A DNA stretch of 64,000 nucleotides, from NCBI GenBank assembly GCA_942492795.1, contig OW818639.1, forward strand, positions 1,984,001 to 2,048,000, written 5' to 3'. Under the pieces are notes generated by a model. It worked only from the letters and a program-made list of their open reading frames with translations, was not told the origin of the DNA and did not search any database. Shown piece by piece: positions 17,636-26,517 of the stretch. Position numbers and translations under genes: made by a program. Position 1 is the stretch's first letter. The number at the start of each line of letters is the position of its first letter. Source of the DNA: RGIG3178 sp942492795. GTDB taxonomy: Bacteria; Bacillota; Clostridia; Christensenellales; QAND01.

Positions 17636-17881
17636 TTATGATTGCGCTCCGCTCTTTTTCAACAAGGCACGCACCGTATCAGAGGGCTGTGCGCCGTTGC
17701 TCAGCCAATACTGTGCACGGTCATTGTCCACTTTTACTTCTACCGGGTCTGTCAGGGGATTGTAATACCCAATCTCCTCGATGAAGCGTCCGTTGCGCGG
17801 CGTGCGGGAATCGGACACGACGATCCTGTAGAACGGCGTTTTTTTGGCGCCCATTCTCTTAAGCCTGATTTTTACTGCCAT
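17636..17881 (-). CDS. rpsP: 30S ribosomal protein S16
   Basis: 81 residues starting MAVKIRLKRMGAKKTPFYRI, with VSDSRTPRNGRFIEEIGYYNP typical of S16 (two overlapping conserved blocks). A good AGGAGG-type site precedes the ATG. It lies 49 bp after ffh and 11 bp before khpA, in the conserved order. Confidence 0.98.
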   Translation of the reverse strand: MAVKIRLKRMGAKKTPFYRIVVSDSRTPRNGRFIEEIGYYNPLTDPVEVKVDNDRAQYWLSNGAQPSDTVRALLKKSGAQS

Positions 17882-17930
17882 ACTTTACTTTCCTCCTCAA
17901 CCACTTTGGGTTCTATGTAAAAACGCGTGC

Positions 17931-19253
17931 CTAAAACGGCATTTTAAAACCACGTTTTCTCATCGTTCTGTTGCCGGTTACCTGCTTGAGCAGTTTTTTC
18001 ATGGATGTAAACTCATTGATCAACCGGTTGATATCGCTCACTTGCGATCCGCTTCCCTTGGCAATGCGCTTTCTTCGGGATGCGTTGATGATTTCCGGAC
18101 GTCTTCGCTCCGAAGGCGTCATGCTGTAGATGATGGCTTCCATGCGCTTGGTCTTCTGTTCGTCGAGTTCCGCGTTGCCAAGCTTGTTTTTCATCCCCGG
18201 GAGCATGGCGGCTACTTCCCCCATTCCACCCATCTGCTTGATTTGGTGGAGCTGATCGAGAAAATCCTCCAGTGTAAAATCCGCATGGCGCAGCTTCTGC
18301 TCCATTTTGGCCGCTTTATCGGCATCGAACGTTTCCTGCGCTTTTTCGATCAATGAAAGGATATCGCCCATTCCCAATATCCTTGACGCCATACGCTCCG
18401 GATGAAAAGCTTCGATCTGATCCAGCTTCTCTCCGACGCCCACAAACTTGATGGGCTTCCCGGTAACAGCCCGCATGGACAAAGCTGCCCCGCCGCGCGC
18501 GTCGCCATCCAACTTGGTCAGCACAATGCCCGTCAAGGCCAACGCCTCCGAAAAGGCCTGTGCGATGTTGACTGCATCCTGACCCGTCATCGCATCCGCG
18601 ACGAGCAATATTTCCGTCGGCACAACCGCATGTGCGATGTCCTTGATCTGCTGCATCAGCGCTTCATCGATGTGCAGGCGACCTGCGGTATCCACGATCA
18701 GCGTGTCGCACATTTCATCCTGTGCGGCTTTTAAGGCAGCTGATGCTATCAAAACCGGATCGGTTCCGCCGCTGTATACCGGAACATCCACCTGCTTGCC
18801 GAGCACCTTTAACTGTTCCACCGCCGCCGGGCGCTGGATGTCACAGGCGGCCAGCATCGGATGTTTTCCGCCCTTTTTCAAATGCAGCGCGAGCTTGCCG
18901 GCAAAGGTCGTCTTGCCTGCGCCCTGCAACCCGCACAACAGAATGACCGTCGGCGGCTTGCTTGCAACCTGCAATTTCGCATTTTGTCCGCCCATTAAGG
19001 CGGTCAACTCCTCATTGACGATCTTGATGACCTGCTGGCCGGGTGTCAGGCTTTTCAACACATCGGAGCCAACGCACCGTTCGCTTATGCGGGCGACGAA
19101 ATCACGCGCGACTTTGAAGTTAACATCGGCTTCCAACAAGGCCAACCGAACCTCACGCATCGCTTCCTTTACGTCGTTCTCCGAAAGAACGCCGCGGCCG
19201 GTCAGCTTTTTAAACGTGGTTTTTAGTTTTTCGCCCAGTGATTCAAAAGCCAT
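17931..19253 (-). CDS. ffh: Signal recognition particle protein Ffh
   Basis: The SRP GTPase that binds signal peptides and 4.5S/6S RNA. The NG domain has GLQGAGKTTFAG, DTAGRLHID and TKLDGDARGG. The methionine-rich M domain has MGGMGEVAAMLPGM and the RNA-binding SGSQVSDINRL. The start chosen is the ATG at 19253, which overlaps the ylxM stop as TAATG and has GGGAGAG 6 nt upstream. An ATG 15 nt earlier lacks a usable site. It is 440 aa. It is partnered by ftsY one operon upstream. Confidence 0.97.
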   Translation of the reverse strand: MAFESLGEKLKTTFKKLTGRGVLSENDVKEAMREVRLALLEADVNFKVARDFVARISERCVGSDVLKSLTPGQQVIKIVNEELTALMGGQNAKLQVASKPPTVILLCGLQGAGKTTFAGKLALHLKKGGKHPMLAACDIQRPAAVEQLKVLGKQVDVPVYSGGTDPVLIASAALKAAQDEMCDTLIVDTAGRLHIDEALMQQIKDIAHAVVPTEILLVADAMTGQDAVNIAQAFSEALALTGIVLTKLDGDARGGAALSMRAVTGKPIKFVGVGEKLDQIEAFHPERMASRILGMGDILSLIEKAQETFDADKAAKMEQKLRHADFTLEDFLDQLHQIKQMGGMGEVAAMLPGMKNKLGNAELDEQKTKRMEAIIYSMTPSERRRPEIINASRRKRIAKGSGSQVSDINRLINEFTSMKKLLKQVTGNRTMRKRGFKMPF

Positions 19254-19585
19254 TATGGACTCTCCCATTCCTTGCGCAAAGTACCGATCCGCGTCGCATA
19301 TTCGTCCAAACCATGTTGGAGCAGATCATGTTCCAACTCCTGCAGACCTTGCTGCAGTCTGGTATAGCGCGAAGCAAGATGCAACTGCTCTTCCATTTCT
19401 AAAAGCTGCTTTTCCGCCCGTATCAGCGTATCGTGAACGCCCTGACGGCTGATGTCCTGCAGTTGGGCGATTTCCGAAAGCGAAAAATCTTCCTGACAAT
19501 ACAATTCCATCAGATTTCGCTGGTTCTGTGTCAGCATCTGTCCATAGAAATCCAGCAACAATCCCAACCAGACCTTTTTCTCCAT
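19253..19585 (-). CDS. ylxM: YlxM/p13-like helix-turn-helix protein
   Basis: 110 residues with a sigma-70 region-4-like HTH (LSEIAQLQDISRQGVHDTL), then a coiled-coil tail. Members of UPF0122 lie beside ffh and are thought to modulate SRP expression or function. It is the first gene of the operon and lies just downstream of a promoter carrying a perfect palindrome. It overlaps ffh by 1 bp. Confidence 0.94.
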   Translation of the reverse strand: MEKKVWLGLLLDFYGQMLTQNQRNLMELYCQEDFSLSEIAQLQDISRQGVHDTLIRAEKQLLEMEEQLHLASRYTRLQQGLQELEHDLLQHGLDEYATRIGTLRKEWESP

Positions 19586-19602
19586 GCACAGGCACCCCGC
19601 TT

Positions 19603-19630
19603 AGGTGTAAAGTGTTTTCCCTTTACACCT
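19603..19630. promoter_or_regulatory. Perfect 10-bp inverted repeat at the ylxM-ffh transcription start
   Basis: AGGTGTAAAG (19603-19612), 8-nt spacer, CTTTACACCT (19621-19630). It begins at about the predicted +1 and ends 18 bp before the ylxM ATG. It could be a repressor operator or a 5'-terminal mRNA hairpin. It lacks a T-run, so it is not a terminator. Confidence 0.7.
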
Positions 19631-19634
19631 TGCT

Positions 19635-19663
19635 ATTAGAACACAGCATGCCATGGATGTCAA
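19635..19663 (-). promoter_or_regulatory. Sigma-A promoter for the ylxM-ffh-rpsP-khpA-rimM-trmD operon
   Basis: On the minus strand TTGACA (19658-19663), a 17-nt spacer and TCTAAT (19635-19640). This is a near-consensus promoter placed directly after the ftsY terminator. The predicted start is near 19628. Confidence 0.8.
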
Positions 19664-19670
19664 GAAGAAA

Positions 19671-19711
19671 AATAAAACCGCTAACGCTTTTTTGGGCGCT
19701 TGCGGCTGAAA
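19671..19711 (-). terminator. Probable terminator after ftsY
   Basis: On the minus strand CCGCAAGCGC pairs imperfectly with GCGTTAGCGG across an A-rich loop and is followed by TTTTATTTTT. The stem is imperfect, but the U-rich tail is good, and the next promoter begins immediately after. Confidence 0.55.
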
Positions 19712-19753
19712 CTCCGACAATGAAAAAACATACGACTATTCAGGGCAAAACGC

Positions 19754-20623
19754 CTATAGGAAGAGCGAAGCCGCAAAATCCTTTGCATCAAACGCTTCGA
19801 AGTCGTCCATGCCTTCGCCAGTTCCGCAGAACCACACAGGGATGCGGTATTGATGGGATATTGCCAATGCCACGCCGCCCTTGGCAGTTCCGTCCAGTTT
19901 GGTCAAAACCAGACCGTCCACTTTGGATACCTCTTCAAACACGCGGGCTTGTTCCATACCGTTTAAGCCCGTTGTTGCGTCCAGAACAAGCAGCGTACGG
20001 ACACATCCCTGGAATTCCCGCTCGGTGACGCGCCGCATTTTTTTAAGTTCTTCCATCAGGTTCTTCCGGTTGTGCAAACGGCCGGCTGTATCACAGATAA
20101 GAACGTCGCATCCGCGCGCATTGCATGCGGTGATCGCGTCAAACAACACTGCCGCCGGATCTCCGCCCTGAGAACCCTGGACAAGCTGCGCTCCCGTTCG
20201 TTGCGCCCAGATTGCCAACTGGTCGGATGCCGCGGCACGAAACGTATCACCCGCAGCCAGGATAACCTTTTTGTTTTGCTTTTTAAAGGACGCCGAGAGT
20301 CTCGCGATGGTTGTCGTTTTTCCGGAACCGTTCACGCCGACGATGAGCAAAAGCAACGGATATGTAAAATCCGGCCCGTCGTTGTGCATCATCTGCTCCG
20401 CAATTCTGGCGATAAGCGCCTTTGCGTCCTCCGCCTTGCGGATCTTGTTGGCCTTTACCTCGGCGCGCAGTCTTGTGACCAATTCCATTGTCGTCTCGAC
20501 GCCGACATCCGCCAGAATCAGCGTTTCCTCCAGCGCATCGTAAAACTCATCTTCCAGATCGCGCGAAAACAGCGCACCCATGCGCGCGAACAAGCCTTTT
20601 TTTGTTTTTTCCAATCCCAGCAT
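19754..20623 (-). CDS. ftsY: SRP receptor FtsY
   Basis: The GTPase that receives SRP-ribosome complexes at the membrane. GVNGSGKTTTIARL lies near 95, followed by DTFRAAASDQL, DTAGRLHN and TKLDGTAKGG. At 289 residues it has essentially only the NG domain plus a short N-terminal helix. The long acidic A domain of the E. coli protein is missing, as is common in Gram-positives. It lies 13 bp after smc, in the same transcript. Confidence 0.97.
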   Translation of the reverse strand: MLGLEKTKKGLFARMGALFSRDLEDEFYDALEETLILADVGVETTMELVTRLRAEVKANKIRKAEDAKALIARIAEQMMHNDGPDFTYPLLLLIVGVNGSGKTTTIARLSASFKKQNKKVILAAGDTFRAAASDQLAIWAQRTGAQLVQGSQGGDPAAVLFDAITACNARGCDVLICDTAGRLHNRKNLMEELKKMRRVTEREFQGCVRTLLVLDATTGLNGMEQARVFEEVSKVDGLVLTKLDGTAKGGVALAISHQYRIPVWFCGTGEGMDDFEAFDAKDFAASLFL

Positions 20624-20635
20624 ATTTCTCTCCTG

Positions 20636-23600
20636 TTATGCGAACCGCACGCTTACGGTTTTGGAAACACCCGCTTCTTCCATCGCAATGCCGTACATAT
20701 ACGACGCAGCTTCCATCGTCGGTCTGCGATGTGTGATAACGACAAATTGCGTGCTCTTGGCATATGCCTTTAAAAATTCGGCAAACAAACGGAGGTTTTC
20801 TTCATCCAGAGCCGCCTCGATCTCGTCGAGAATACAAAACGGCGTTGCGCGTACTTCCAACAGGGCAAACAACAGCGCGATTGCCGTGAGTGCCCGTTCG
20901 CCGCCCGATAAAAGGGTGATAAGCTGCAAATTCTTTCCCGGCGGCTGCGCTATGATGTCGATGGTACATTCCATGGCCTGCCTCGGGTCGCTTAAGACCA
21001 ATTCCGCCCTTCCTCCGCCGAACAGCGTTTTGAAAATACGGTTGAAGTGCCCGTTGATAAAGTCGAACTGTTCTAGGAACTGCTTCTGCATCTGCGCGGT
21101 AAGGTCTTTGATAAGGCTTTCCAGATCGCCCTGCGCACGCTGCAAGTCCTCTTTTTGGGTTCTAAGGTATACAAAGCGCGTCTCTACACGCTGGTATTCT
21201 TCGATGGCGCCGCGATAGACCTCACCCATTTCGCGAATTTGTTCCCGTATTTCCTCCGCTTCTTTGGCGGCATTTTGCAGGTTGATATCCTCCTTAAGCG
21301 CCTGTGCCTGGGCATAGGTCAGTTCGTAGGTATCCCAAAGCCGTTCCTGCATATGTTCAAAATCCGATTCCAATCGCTGTAGTTGTGTTTCAACCCTGAA
21401 CTTCCGTTCCTGCTGTTCCATCATAGCCGTACGGTGGTTTTCTATGCTCTGGGTGAGCGCAGAACGCTGGTGCGTATATGCTTCGTGCTGCGCCTGCACA
21501 GCCAACAGCGCGCTTTCATTTTCCTCCTGCGCCTGCAATATGTCATCAACACTGCACTGTATTTGGATAAGTTCCTCGTTTGCTTCATCCTGTGCGGATG
21601 TATTGTCACTCTGTTGTGCCTGCGTCAACTCAATTCCCTGCTGCACCTTCTGGCTTTCTTTCCGTGCATCCATCAGAAGCATATCGTTGTTGCGTTTTTG
21701 CGTGCGGCTGACGGCCAACAATTCGCGCTGCTGCGCGAGGGTGTCGCCAATGCCATCCCTGTTTATGCGCAACTCGGACAACAATACCGTATCGGTATCG
21801 ATGATACGGCGCAATTCCTGCTCATCCGAAGGCTGGGAATTTTCAATCTGTTCCATTTCACGCTGGACATCAGAACGCATGGTGCGAATTCGCTGCGCTT
21901 CCGTTTCAAGCTGCCCGCAAAGGGCAACCGCTTTTTGCATGGCATAGTTTGTCACATCGTGCTTTTCGAGCATCGAACGCACATCGGCCTGCTTCTCATA
22001 GAGCACTTCCCGTTGTTGTGCATAAGCGTTGATCGCAATTTCAACATCCTTCTGTGACTGCGCATACCGCTCTTGCGTTATGTTGTGCGCACTTTGAGCC
22101 GTCACGAGCGCTTCTTCAGCTTCTTTGACAAGCCTTTCGCGTGAGACGAGATTGAATTCCCGAACGCTGCCGCCGGTCATAGCGCCTCCCGATTGGAGAA
22201 TATCCCCTTTGAGCGTCACACAGCGGAATGAAAAGGTACACCGATTGGTAAGCTCAATGCCAGCGTCGATGTCCTGTGCAATAACCGTTCTTCCCAGAAG
22301 GTACTGAATGCTCTTTTGCGCGTTTGTGTCAAACTGGACAAGCTCCGATGCAATACCCAGGATGCCCTGACCCGTAAGTTGTGATTTTTCCGAAGATGAA
22401 AACAGGTTCAGCCGCAGCGATTGCTGTGGAAGAAACGTCACACGGCCATATTGCCGGTTTCGAAGATAATCGATCAGCCGTTTTGCCGTTTGCTGCGTAT
22501 CCACCACAAGGTTCTGAAGGGCGCCACCCAACACCTGTTCGATCGCCGTTTCAAGATCTTTGGGTACCTTGAGCAATCCTGCAACCGTGCCTACGACACC
22601 GGTTCCATCCAGTGATTTGCCTTGTATGTCGCGCATGAGATGCCGGATGCTGTTGTTGTATCCTTCAAAGTCGGCAAGAAGCTGTTTTTGCGTTCGCAGC
22701 GCATTTTCTCTCCGCTGGCATTCCCCCTGAGATGCCAAGAGGGTTTGTCTTGCCTGTTCCAAATCCTTCTGCGCATTGTCCTGTGTTTGCCCGTATAGCA
22801 ACAACAGCTTCTGCGCTTCCGATTCAAGCGATTTATACAGGTTTACCTGTTCGCTTGTCTGCTCCATTTCCAGTTCAATCTGTTGAAGCTCCGTATTTGC
22901 CTGCATTAAACGCGATTCAATTTCGGCTTCCCGCTCACCTGCCTGTGATTTTAAGGCTTCCATACGCGCAATACGCGCTTTTCGCTGCGCATCGCCGTCA
23001 ATCTGCTGCAACAGCTTTTGCTTATTCTCATCCAGATGCTCTTCCAATTGGTTTATTTCACCATTGGCAGATTCCAGCTTTGCGGATAGCTCGGCGACCG
23101 TTTGTTCCAATGCGGATAAATGGTCTTGCGAAATCGCATCCCCTTGTTCCATGCGCGTTTGCAGGGTTGTGTATTGAACCTGAAGCGATTCACATTGTTC
23201 CTGCAGACGAAGTTGCTCCTGCTTTAAAAAATCAAGCTTCTGCTGCGTCAAATCACTCTGCCCCTGCAATCGCTGCAATTGCGTGACAATCTCGGATTTT
23301 TTCTCCCTAGCACGCTCCAGAAGCTCTTCGATCAATGAAAACTTAACGTCTATACCCGAAAGATCCTGCTGGCTTGTGCTGATGCTCTTCTTATGCGCGT
23401 TCTCTTCCTGTTCGAACGATTGCATTTCGTTGGACAGCGACAAAAAACGCGACCGATTGCGGTCGTATTGATTGATAAACAGATTGATGTCGAGCGTTTT
23501 GAGCCTGTTTTCCAACGTCAGCGCAACAGCTGCTTTTTCCTTCTGTTCACGCAAAGGCTCAAGGGATTGTTCCAGTTCGGTTAGAATATCTTCTATTCGG

Positions 23601-24166
23601 ACGATATCGGACGCTACGGATGCAAGCTTGCGCCTCGCGTCTTCGCGCCGTATCTTGTACTTCATAACGCCGGCAGCCTCTTCCAGCGCTTCCCTGCGTT
23701 CCTCTCCCTTTGCGGAGAGGATCTCCTCGATGCGGCCTTGTCCGATGATGCTATACCCTTCGCGACCGACGCCGGTATCGTAAAACAATGCCTGTATATC
23801 GCGCATGCGAACGATTTGGTTGTTGATCAGATACTCGCTTTCGCCGTTGCGGAACAGTTTTCGAGTTACAGCGATATCCGTTGTTTCAATCGGCAATGTT
23901 CCGTCCGAATTATCAAACAGCAGCGCTACTTCGCATAAGGAGATGGGCTTGCGGGTTGTCGTACCGTTGAAGATGACATCTTCCATCTTGGTACCGCGAA
24001 GAGCCCGTGCGCTTTGTTCTCCAAGAACCCAGCGTACGGCATCCGCCACATTGCTCTTTCCGCTGCCGTTCGGGCCTACGATTGCCGTTATCCCCTCAGA
24101 AAGCGAAAAGACCACTTTGTCTGCAAAGGATTTGAAGCCCATGATATCGATCTGTTTCAACCGCAA
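20636..24166 (-). CDS. smc: Chromosome segregation ATPase SMC
   Basis: The core of the bacterial condensin (with ScpA/ScpB). Walker A GPNGSGKSN is at 31-39 and the hinge lies around GTVAGLLKV. Two long Gln/Glu-rich coiled coils flank the hinge, and the C-terminal LLSGGERALTAIALL and DEIEAALDEEN complete the ATPase head. I choose TTG at 24166 (MRLKQIDIMGFKSF) with AGGAGG 8 nt upstream; a GTG nine bases earlier would overlap that site. It is 1176 aa, full length. A hairpin separates it from rnc. Confidence 0.97.
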   Translation of the reverse strand: MRLKQIDIMGFKSFADKVVFSLSEGITAIVGPNGSGKSNVADAVRWVLGEQSARALRGTKMEDVIFNGTTTRKPISLCEVALLFDNSDGTLPIETTDIAVTRKLFRNGESEYLINNQIVRMRDIQALFYDTGVGREGYSIIGQGRIEEILSAKGEERREALEEAAGVMKYKIRREDARRKLASVASDIVRIEDILTELEQSLEPLREQKEKAAVALTLENRLKTLDINLFINQYDRNRSRFLSLSNEMQSFEQEENAHKKSISTSQQDLSGIDVKFSLIEELLERAREKKSEIVTQLQRLQGQSDLTQQKLDFLKQEQLRLQEQCESLQVQYTTLQTRMEQGDAISQDHLSALEQTVAELSAKLESANGEINQLEEHLDENKQKLLQQIDGDAQRKARIARMEALKSQAGEREAEIESRLMQANTELQQIELEMEQTSEQVNLYKSLESEAQKLLLLYGQTQDNAQKDLEQARQTLLASQGECQRRENALRTQKQLLADFEGYNNSIRHLMRDIQGKSLDGTGVVGTVAGLLKVPKDLETAIEQVLGGALQNLVVDTQQTAKRLIDYLRNRQYGRVTFLPQQSLRLNLFSSSEKSQLTGQGILGIASELVQFDTNAQKSIQYLLGRTVIAQDIDAGIELTNRCTFSFRCVTLKGDILQSGGAMTGGSVREFNLVSRERLVKEAEEALVTAQSAHNITQERYAQSQKDVEIAINAYAQQREVLYEKQADVRSMLEKHDVTNYAMQKAVALCGQLETEAQRIRTMRSDVQREMEQIENSQPSDEQELRRIIDTDTVLLSELRINRDGIGDTLAQQRELLAVSRTQKRNNDMLLMDARKESQKVQQGIELTQAQQSDNTSAQDEANEELIQIQCSVDDILQAQEENESALLAVQAQHEAYTHQRSALTQSIENHRTAMMEQQERKFRVETQLQRLESDFEHMQERLWDTYELTYAQAQALKEDINLQNAAKEAEEIREQIREMGEVYRGAIEEYQRVETRFVYLRTQKEDLQRAQGDLESLIKDLTAQMQKQFLEQFDFINGHFNRIFKTLFGGGRAELVLSDPRQAMECTIDIIAQPPGKNLQLITLLSGGERALTAIALLFALLEVRATPFCILDEIEAALDEENLRLFAEFLKAYAKSTQFVVITHRRPTMEAASYMYGIAMEEAGVSKTVSVRFA

Positions 24167-24194
24167 ACAAAGCACCTCCTACCCGTATTATCAT

Positions 24195-24217
24195 TGAAAA
24201 GCCCGCATGAAGCGGGC
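24195..24217 (-). terminator. Hairpin between rnc and smc (weak terminator or attenuator)
   Basis: On the minus strand GCCCGC-TTCAT-GCGGGC is followed by TTTTCAA. The stem is short but entirely G/C pairs. No strong promoter is seen between it and smc, so partial read-through is likely. Confidence 0.6.
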
Positions 24218-24228
24218 ACAGAAACGTG

Positions 24229-24924
24229 CTATTCCACGCTGTTGTTGTTTTGCAAAGCCAGGATCGCTTTCCTTGCGGCTTGCTGCTCCGCTGCCTTTTT
24301 TGACTTTGCCGTTCCCTTTGCGATCAGGGGCCCTCCGATGGTTATGCCCACCGTGAACTGCGGCGCATGCGGCGGACCTTCCGTAAGGAGCGTTTCATAG
24401 ATCGGCGCTGCCAACTGGAGTGTGGCGCACAGCTGCTGCAGCGTGGTTTTGTGATCCTGCTCCCCGCCGTCATTCAACGCGCCAAGAAACGTATCCCCCA
24501 TGACGTGCAATGCGCATTGGCGAACGCTCTCTAAACCGCCATCCAGATAAACGGCACCTAAAACCGCTTCCAGAAGATCGGCGAGAATGGAAGGTTTCTG
24601 CCTTCCTCCCGTCGCCTCTTCCCCTTTGCCAAGCTGAATCAGCGATGACAGCTCCAGATTCAGTGCGGCTTGTGCAAGCGAAGACTCGCATACGACCTTT
24701 GCGCGCATTCGCGTCAAATGCCCTTCATCCGCATTCACCTCATGATAGAGCTGTTCACTTATCACAAATCCCAACACTGCATCGCCCAAGAATTCAAGTC
24801 TTTGGTTGTTTTGTCCCTTTGTTCCGCTATAACTGCAATGCGTCAACGCCAACTCAAGCAGACGCTTGTCCCTAAAGCGGTATCCAAGCTTTTCGCATAG
24901 AGCATCCATACGATCCGTCAACAT
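24229..24924 (-). CDS. rnc: Ribonuclease III
   Basis: Cleaves double-stranded RNA in rRNA and mRNA processing. The signature NQRLEFLGDAVLGF is at 40-53, a second catalytic acid lies in LADLLEAVLGAVYLDGG, and the C-terminal dsRNA-binding domain ends KSKKAAEQQAARKAI. It is 231 aa. The ATG at 24924 starts 5 bp after acpP. Confidence 0.97.
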   Translation of the reverse strand: MLTDRMDALCEKLGYRFRDKRLLELALTHCSYSGTKGQNNQRLEFLGDAVLGFVISEQLYHEVNADEGHLTRMRAKVVCESSLAQAALNLELSSLIQLGKGEEATGGRQKPSILADLLEAVLGAVYLDGGLESVRQCALHVMGDTFLGALNDGGEQDHKTTLQQLCATLQLAAPIYETLLTEGPPHAPQFTVGITIGGPLIAKGTAKSKKAAEQQAARKAILALQNNNSVE

Positions 24925-24929
24925 GGAAG

Positions 24930-25160
24930 CTATGCCTTATGCGTCTGGACGTACTCGACTATATTCTGCACGGTCACCAGCTTAGGCAAATCATCATCCG
25001 GTATTTCAATGCTGAATTGTTGTTCCAATTCCATCACCAGTTCGACGATATTCAAAGAATCGGCATGCAAATCATCCACCAAGCGGCTCTCCAACTTAAC
25101 TTCGGAAGGATCAATCTTCAACTCAGCCGCTATCATCTGTTGTGCTTGTTCAAAAATCAT
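24930..25160 (-). CDS. acpP: Acyl carrier protein
   Basis: Carries growing fatty acyl chains on phosphopantetheine. Ser35 in the DSL motif (DDLHADSLNIVELV) is the attachment site. It is 76 aa and acidic, as expected. The ATG at 25160 has GGGAG 8 nt upstream. It sits between plsX and rnc, the usual Firmicute order. Confidence 0.97.
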   Translation of the reverse strand: MIFEQAQQMIAAELKIDPSEVKLESRLVDDLHADSLNIVELVMELEQQFSIEIPDDDLPKLVTVQNIVEYVQTHKA

Positions 25161-25175
25161 GGTCTAGTCTCCCAT

Positions 25176-26195
25176 TCATTCCTGTGTATTTGGTTCCAAT
25201 TGTGCTGCAATTTCTCGTTGTATAGTCGCCGGTACCGACCCTTGCACCATGTTATAGCATTGGTGGATGGCATGGTAAAAAGCGCGGCTGTTGCTGGAGC
25301 CGTGCGCTTTGATGATGGATTTTGCAACGCCAAGCAACGGGGCGCCGCCGTGCTCGGTATAATCCATCTTGGAGCGGAATTCCTTGAGCGCAGCCCGCAG
25401 AAGAAGTCCGCCTATCTTACTCCGCTTGTTCTGCATAACCGCTTGCTTAAGCAGCGTCGTCATCATTTTTGCGGTGCCTTCAATGGCCTTTAGCGCAACA
25501 TTCCCCACAAAACCGTCACAGACGACGACATCGACGTCTCCGCTTAATATTTCCCTTGCTTCTATGCTTCCAACAAAATTGACAGGCATCTGTTCAACGC
25601 GTCCATAAGCTTCACGCACCAGCGTATCGCCTTTATGCGCCTCCGTGCCGTTGTTTAACAGCGCAACGCGCGGTGCTTTTACATTGAGCACATTCTTCAT
25701 GTATACCGAACCCATCAGTGCGAACTGCGCCAACCACTCGGGTTTGCTGTCTACGTTTGCGCCGCAGTCGATCAACGCCACATGCGAACCGGTAACTGTC
25801 GGAAGTAAAGGCGCCAAAGCGGGCCGCTGAATGCCGGGGAGCCGCTTTACCAGGAGTGTGGACCCTGCTAGTATCGCCCCGGTGCTGCCAGCACCGACGA
25901 ATCCTTCCGCTTCCCCATCCGACAAAGAAGTCAGAGCTCTTACGACGCTCGCGTCTTTTTTTCTTCGGATGGCCAAAACAGGCGCTTCATCGTTGTCAAT
26001 TATTTCTGGTGCATGCACGATACGAACGCGGGATTTGTCGTATTCCAATGCGTTGAGCTTTGCGCAAATCGCTTTCTCGTCACCGAACAAGATCAATTCC
26101 AATAGCTTGTTCTGCGCGAGTGCATCAACGCATGCAGGCACAACAATATCTATGCCTCCATCTCCGCCCATGGCGTCTATGTTCAATTTTATCAT
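25176..26195 (-). CDS. plsX: Phosphate acyltransferase PlsX
   Basis: Converts acyl-ACP to acyl-phosphate for phospholipid synthesis; it partners with PlsY and uses the ACP encoded next. It starts MIKLNIDAMGGDGGIDIVVP; GFVGAGSTGAILAGS and CDGFVGNVALK are family signatures. It is 339 aa. It has its own promoter and follows the rpmF terminator. The regulator gene fapR, often upstream of plsX, is absent, and no FapR-like operator was recognised. Confidence 0.97.
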   Translation of the reverse strand: MIKLNIDAMGGDGGIDIVVPACVDALAQNKLLELILFGDEKAICAKLNALEYDKSRVRIVHAPEIIDNDEAPVLAIRRKKDASVVRALTSLSDGEAEGFVGAGSTGAILAGSTLLVKRLPGIQRPALAPLLPTVTGSHVALIDCGANVDSKPEWLAQFALMGSVYMKNVLNVKAPRVALLNNGTEAHKGDTLVREAYGRVEQMPVNFVGSIEAREILSGDVDVVVCDGFVGNVALKAIEGTAKMMTTLLKQAVMQNKRSKIGGLLLRAALKEFRSKMDYTEHGGAPLLGVAKSIIKAHGSSNSRAFYHAIHQCYNMVQGSVPATIQREIAAQLEPNTQE

Positions 26196-26240
26196 TCCAT
26201 CAATCCTTTACGCCTTACAAGAAATATGCCATACGGTTCG

Positions 26241-26269
26241 ATTATACTCAATTTGTACTGCAGCGACAA
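26241..26269 (-). promoter_or_regulatory. Sigma-A promoter for plsX-acpP-rnc
   Basis: On the minus strand TTGTCG (26264-26269), a 17-nt spacer and TATAAT (26241-26246). It lies between the rpmF terminator and the plsX ATG, predicting a leader of about 40 nt. Confidence 0.75.
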
Positions 26270-26276
26270 GCATAAC

Positions 26277-26305
26277 AAAAAGGGCACCCAAAGGCTGCCC
26301 TTTTT
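26277..26305 (-). terminator. Intrinsic terminator after rpmF
   Basis: A 10-bp stem (AAAAAGGGCA / TGCCCTTTTT) with a 9-nt loop, 6 bp after the rpmF stop codon. It works on the minus strand and separates rpmF from plsX. Confidence 0.88.
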
Positions 26306-26311
26306 CAGAAT

Positions 26312-26515
26312 TTATTTTGCGCTTGCTTGTTTTTCTTCTTCCCTCGTTGTCAGGACTTTGGATCCCTTGTAGTATCCGCAGCTCATGCATGCTCGATGGG
26401 GAACCACCGGCTTTTTGCACTGCGGGCACACGGATACGGTGACTGCCGGCGCATTGTCATGCGTCCTGCGTTTGTCACGCCGTGTTTTGGATATGCGTCT
26501 TTTTGGAACGGCCAT
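26312..26515 (-). CDS. rpmF: 50S ribosomal protein L32
   Basis: 67 residues starting MAVPKRRISKTRRDKRR. Cys30, Cys33, Cys43 and Cys46 form a zinc ribbon, so this is the zinc-binding form of L32. It lies 2 bp after yceD, the conserved pair. Confidence 0.97.
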   Translation of the reverse strand: MAVPKRRISKTRRDKRRTHDNAPAVTVSVCPQCKKPVVPHRACMSCGYYKGSKVLTTREEEKQASAK

Positions 26516-26517
26516 TG

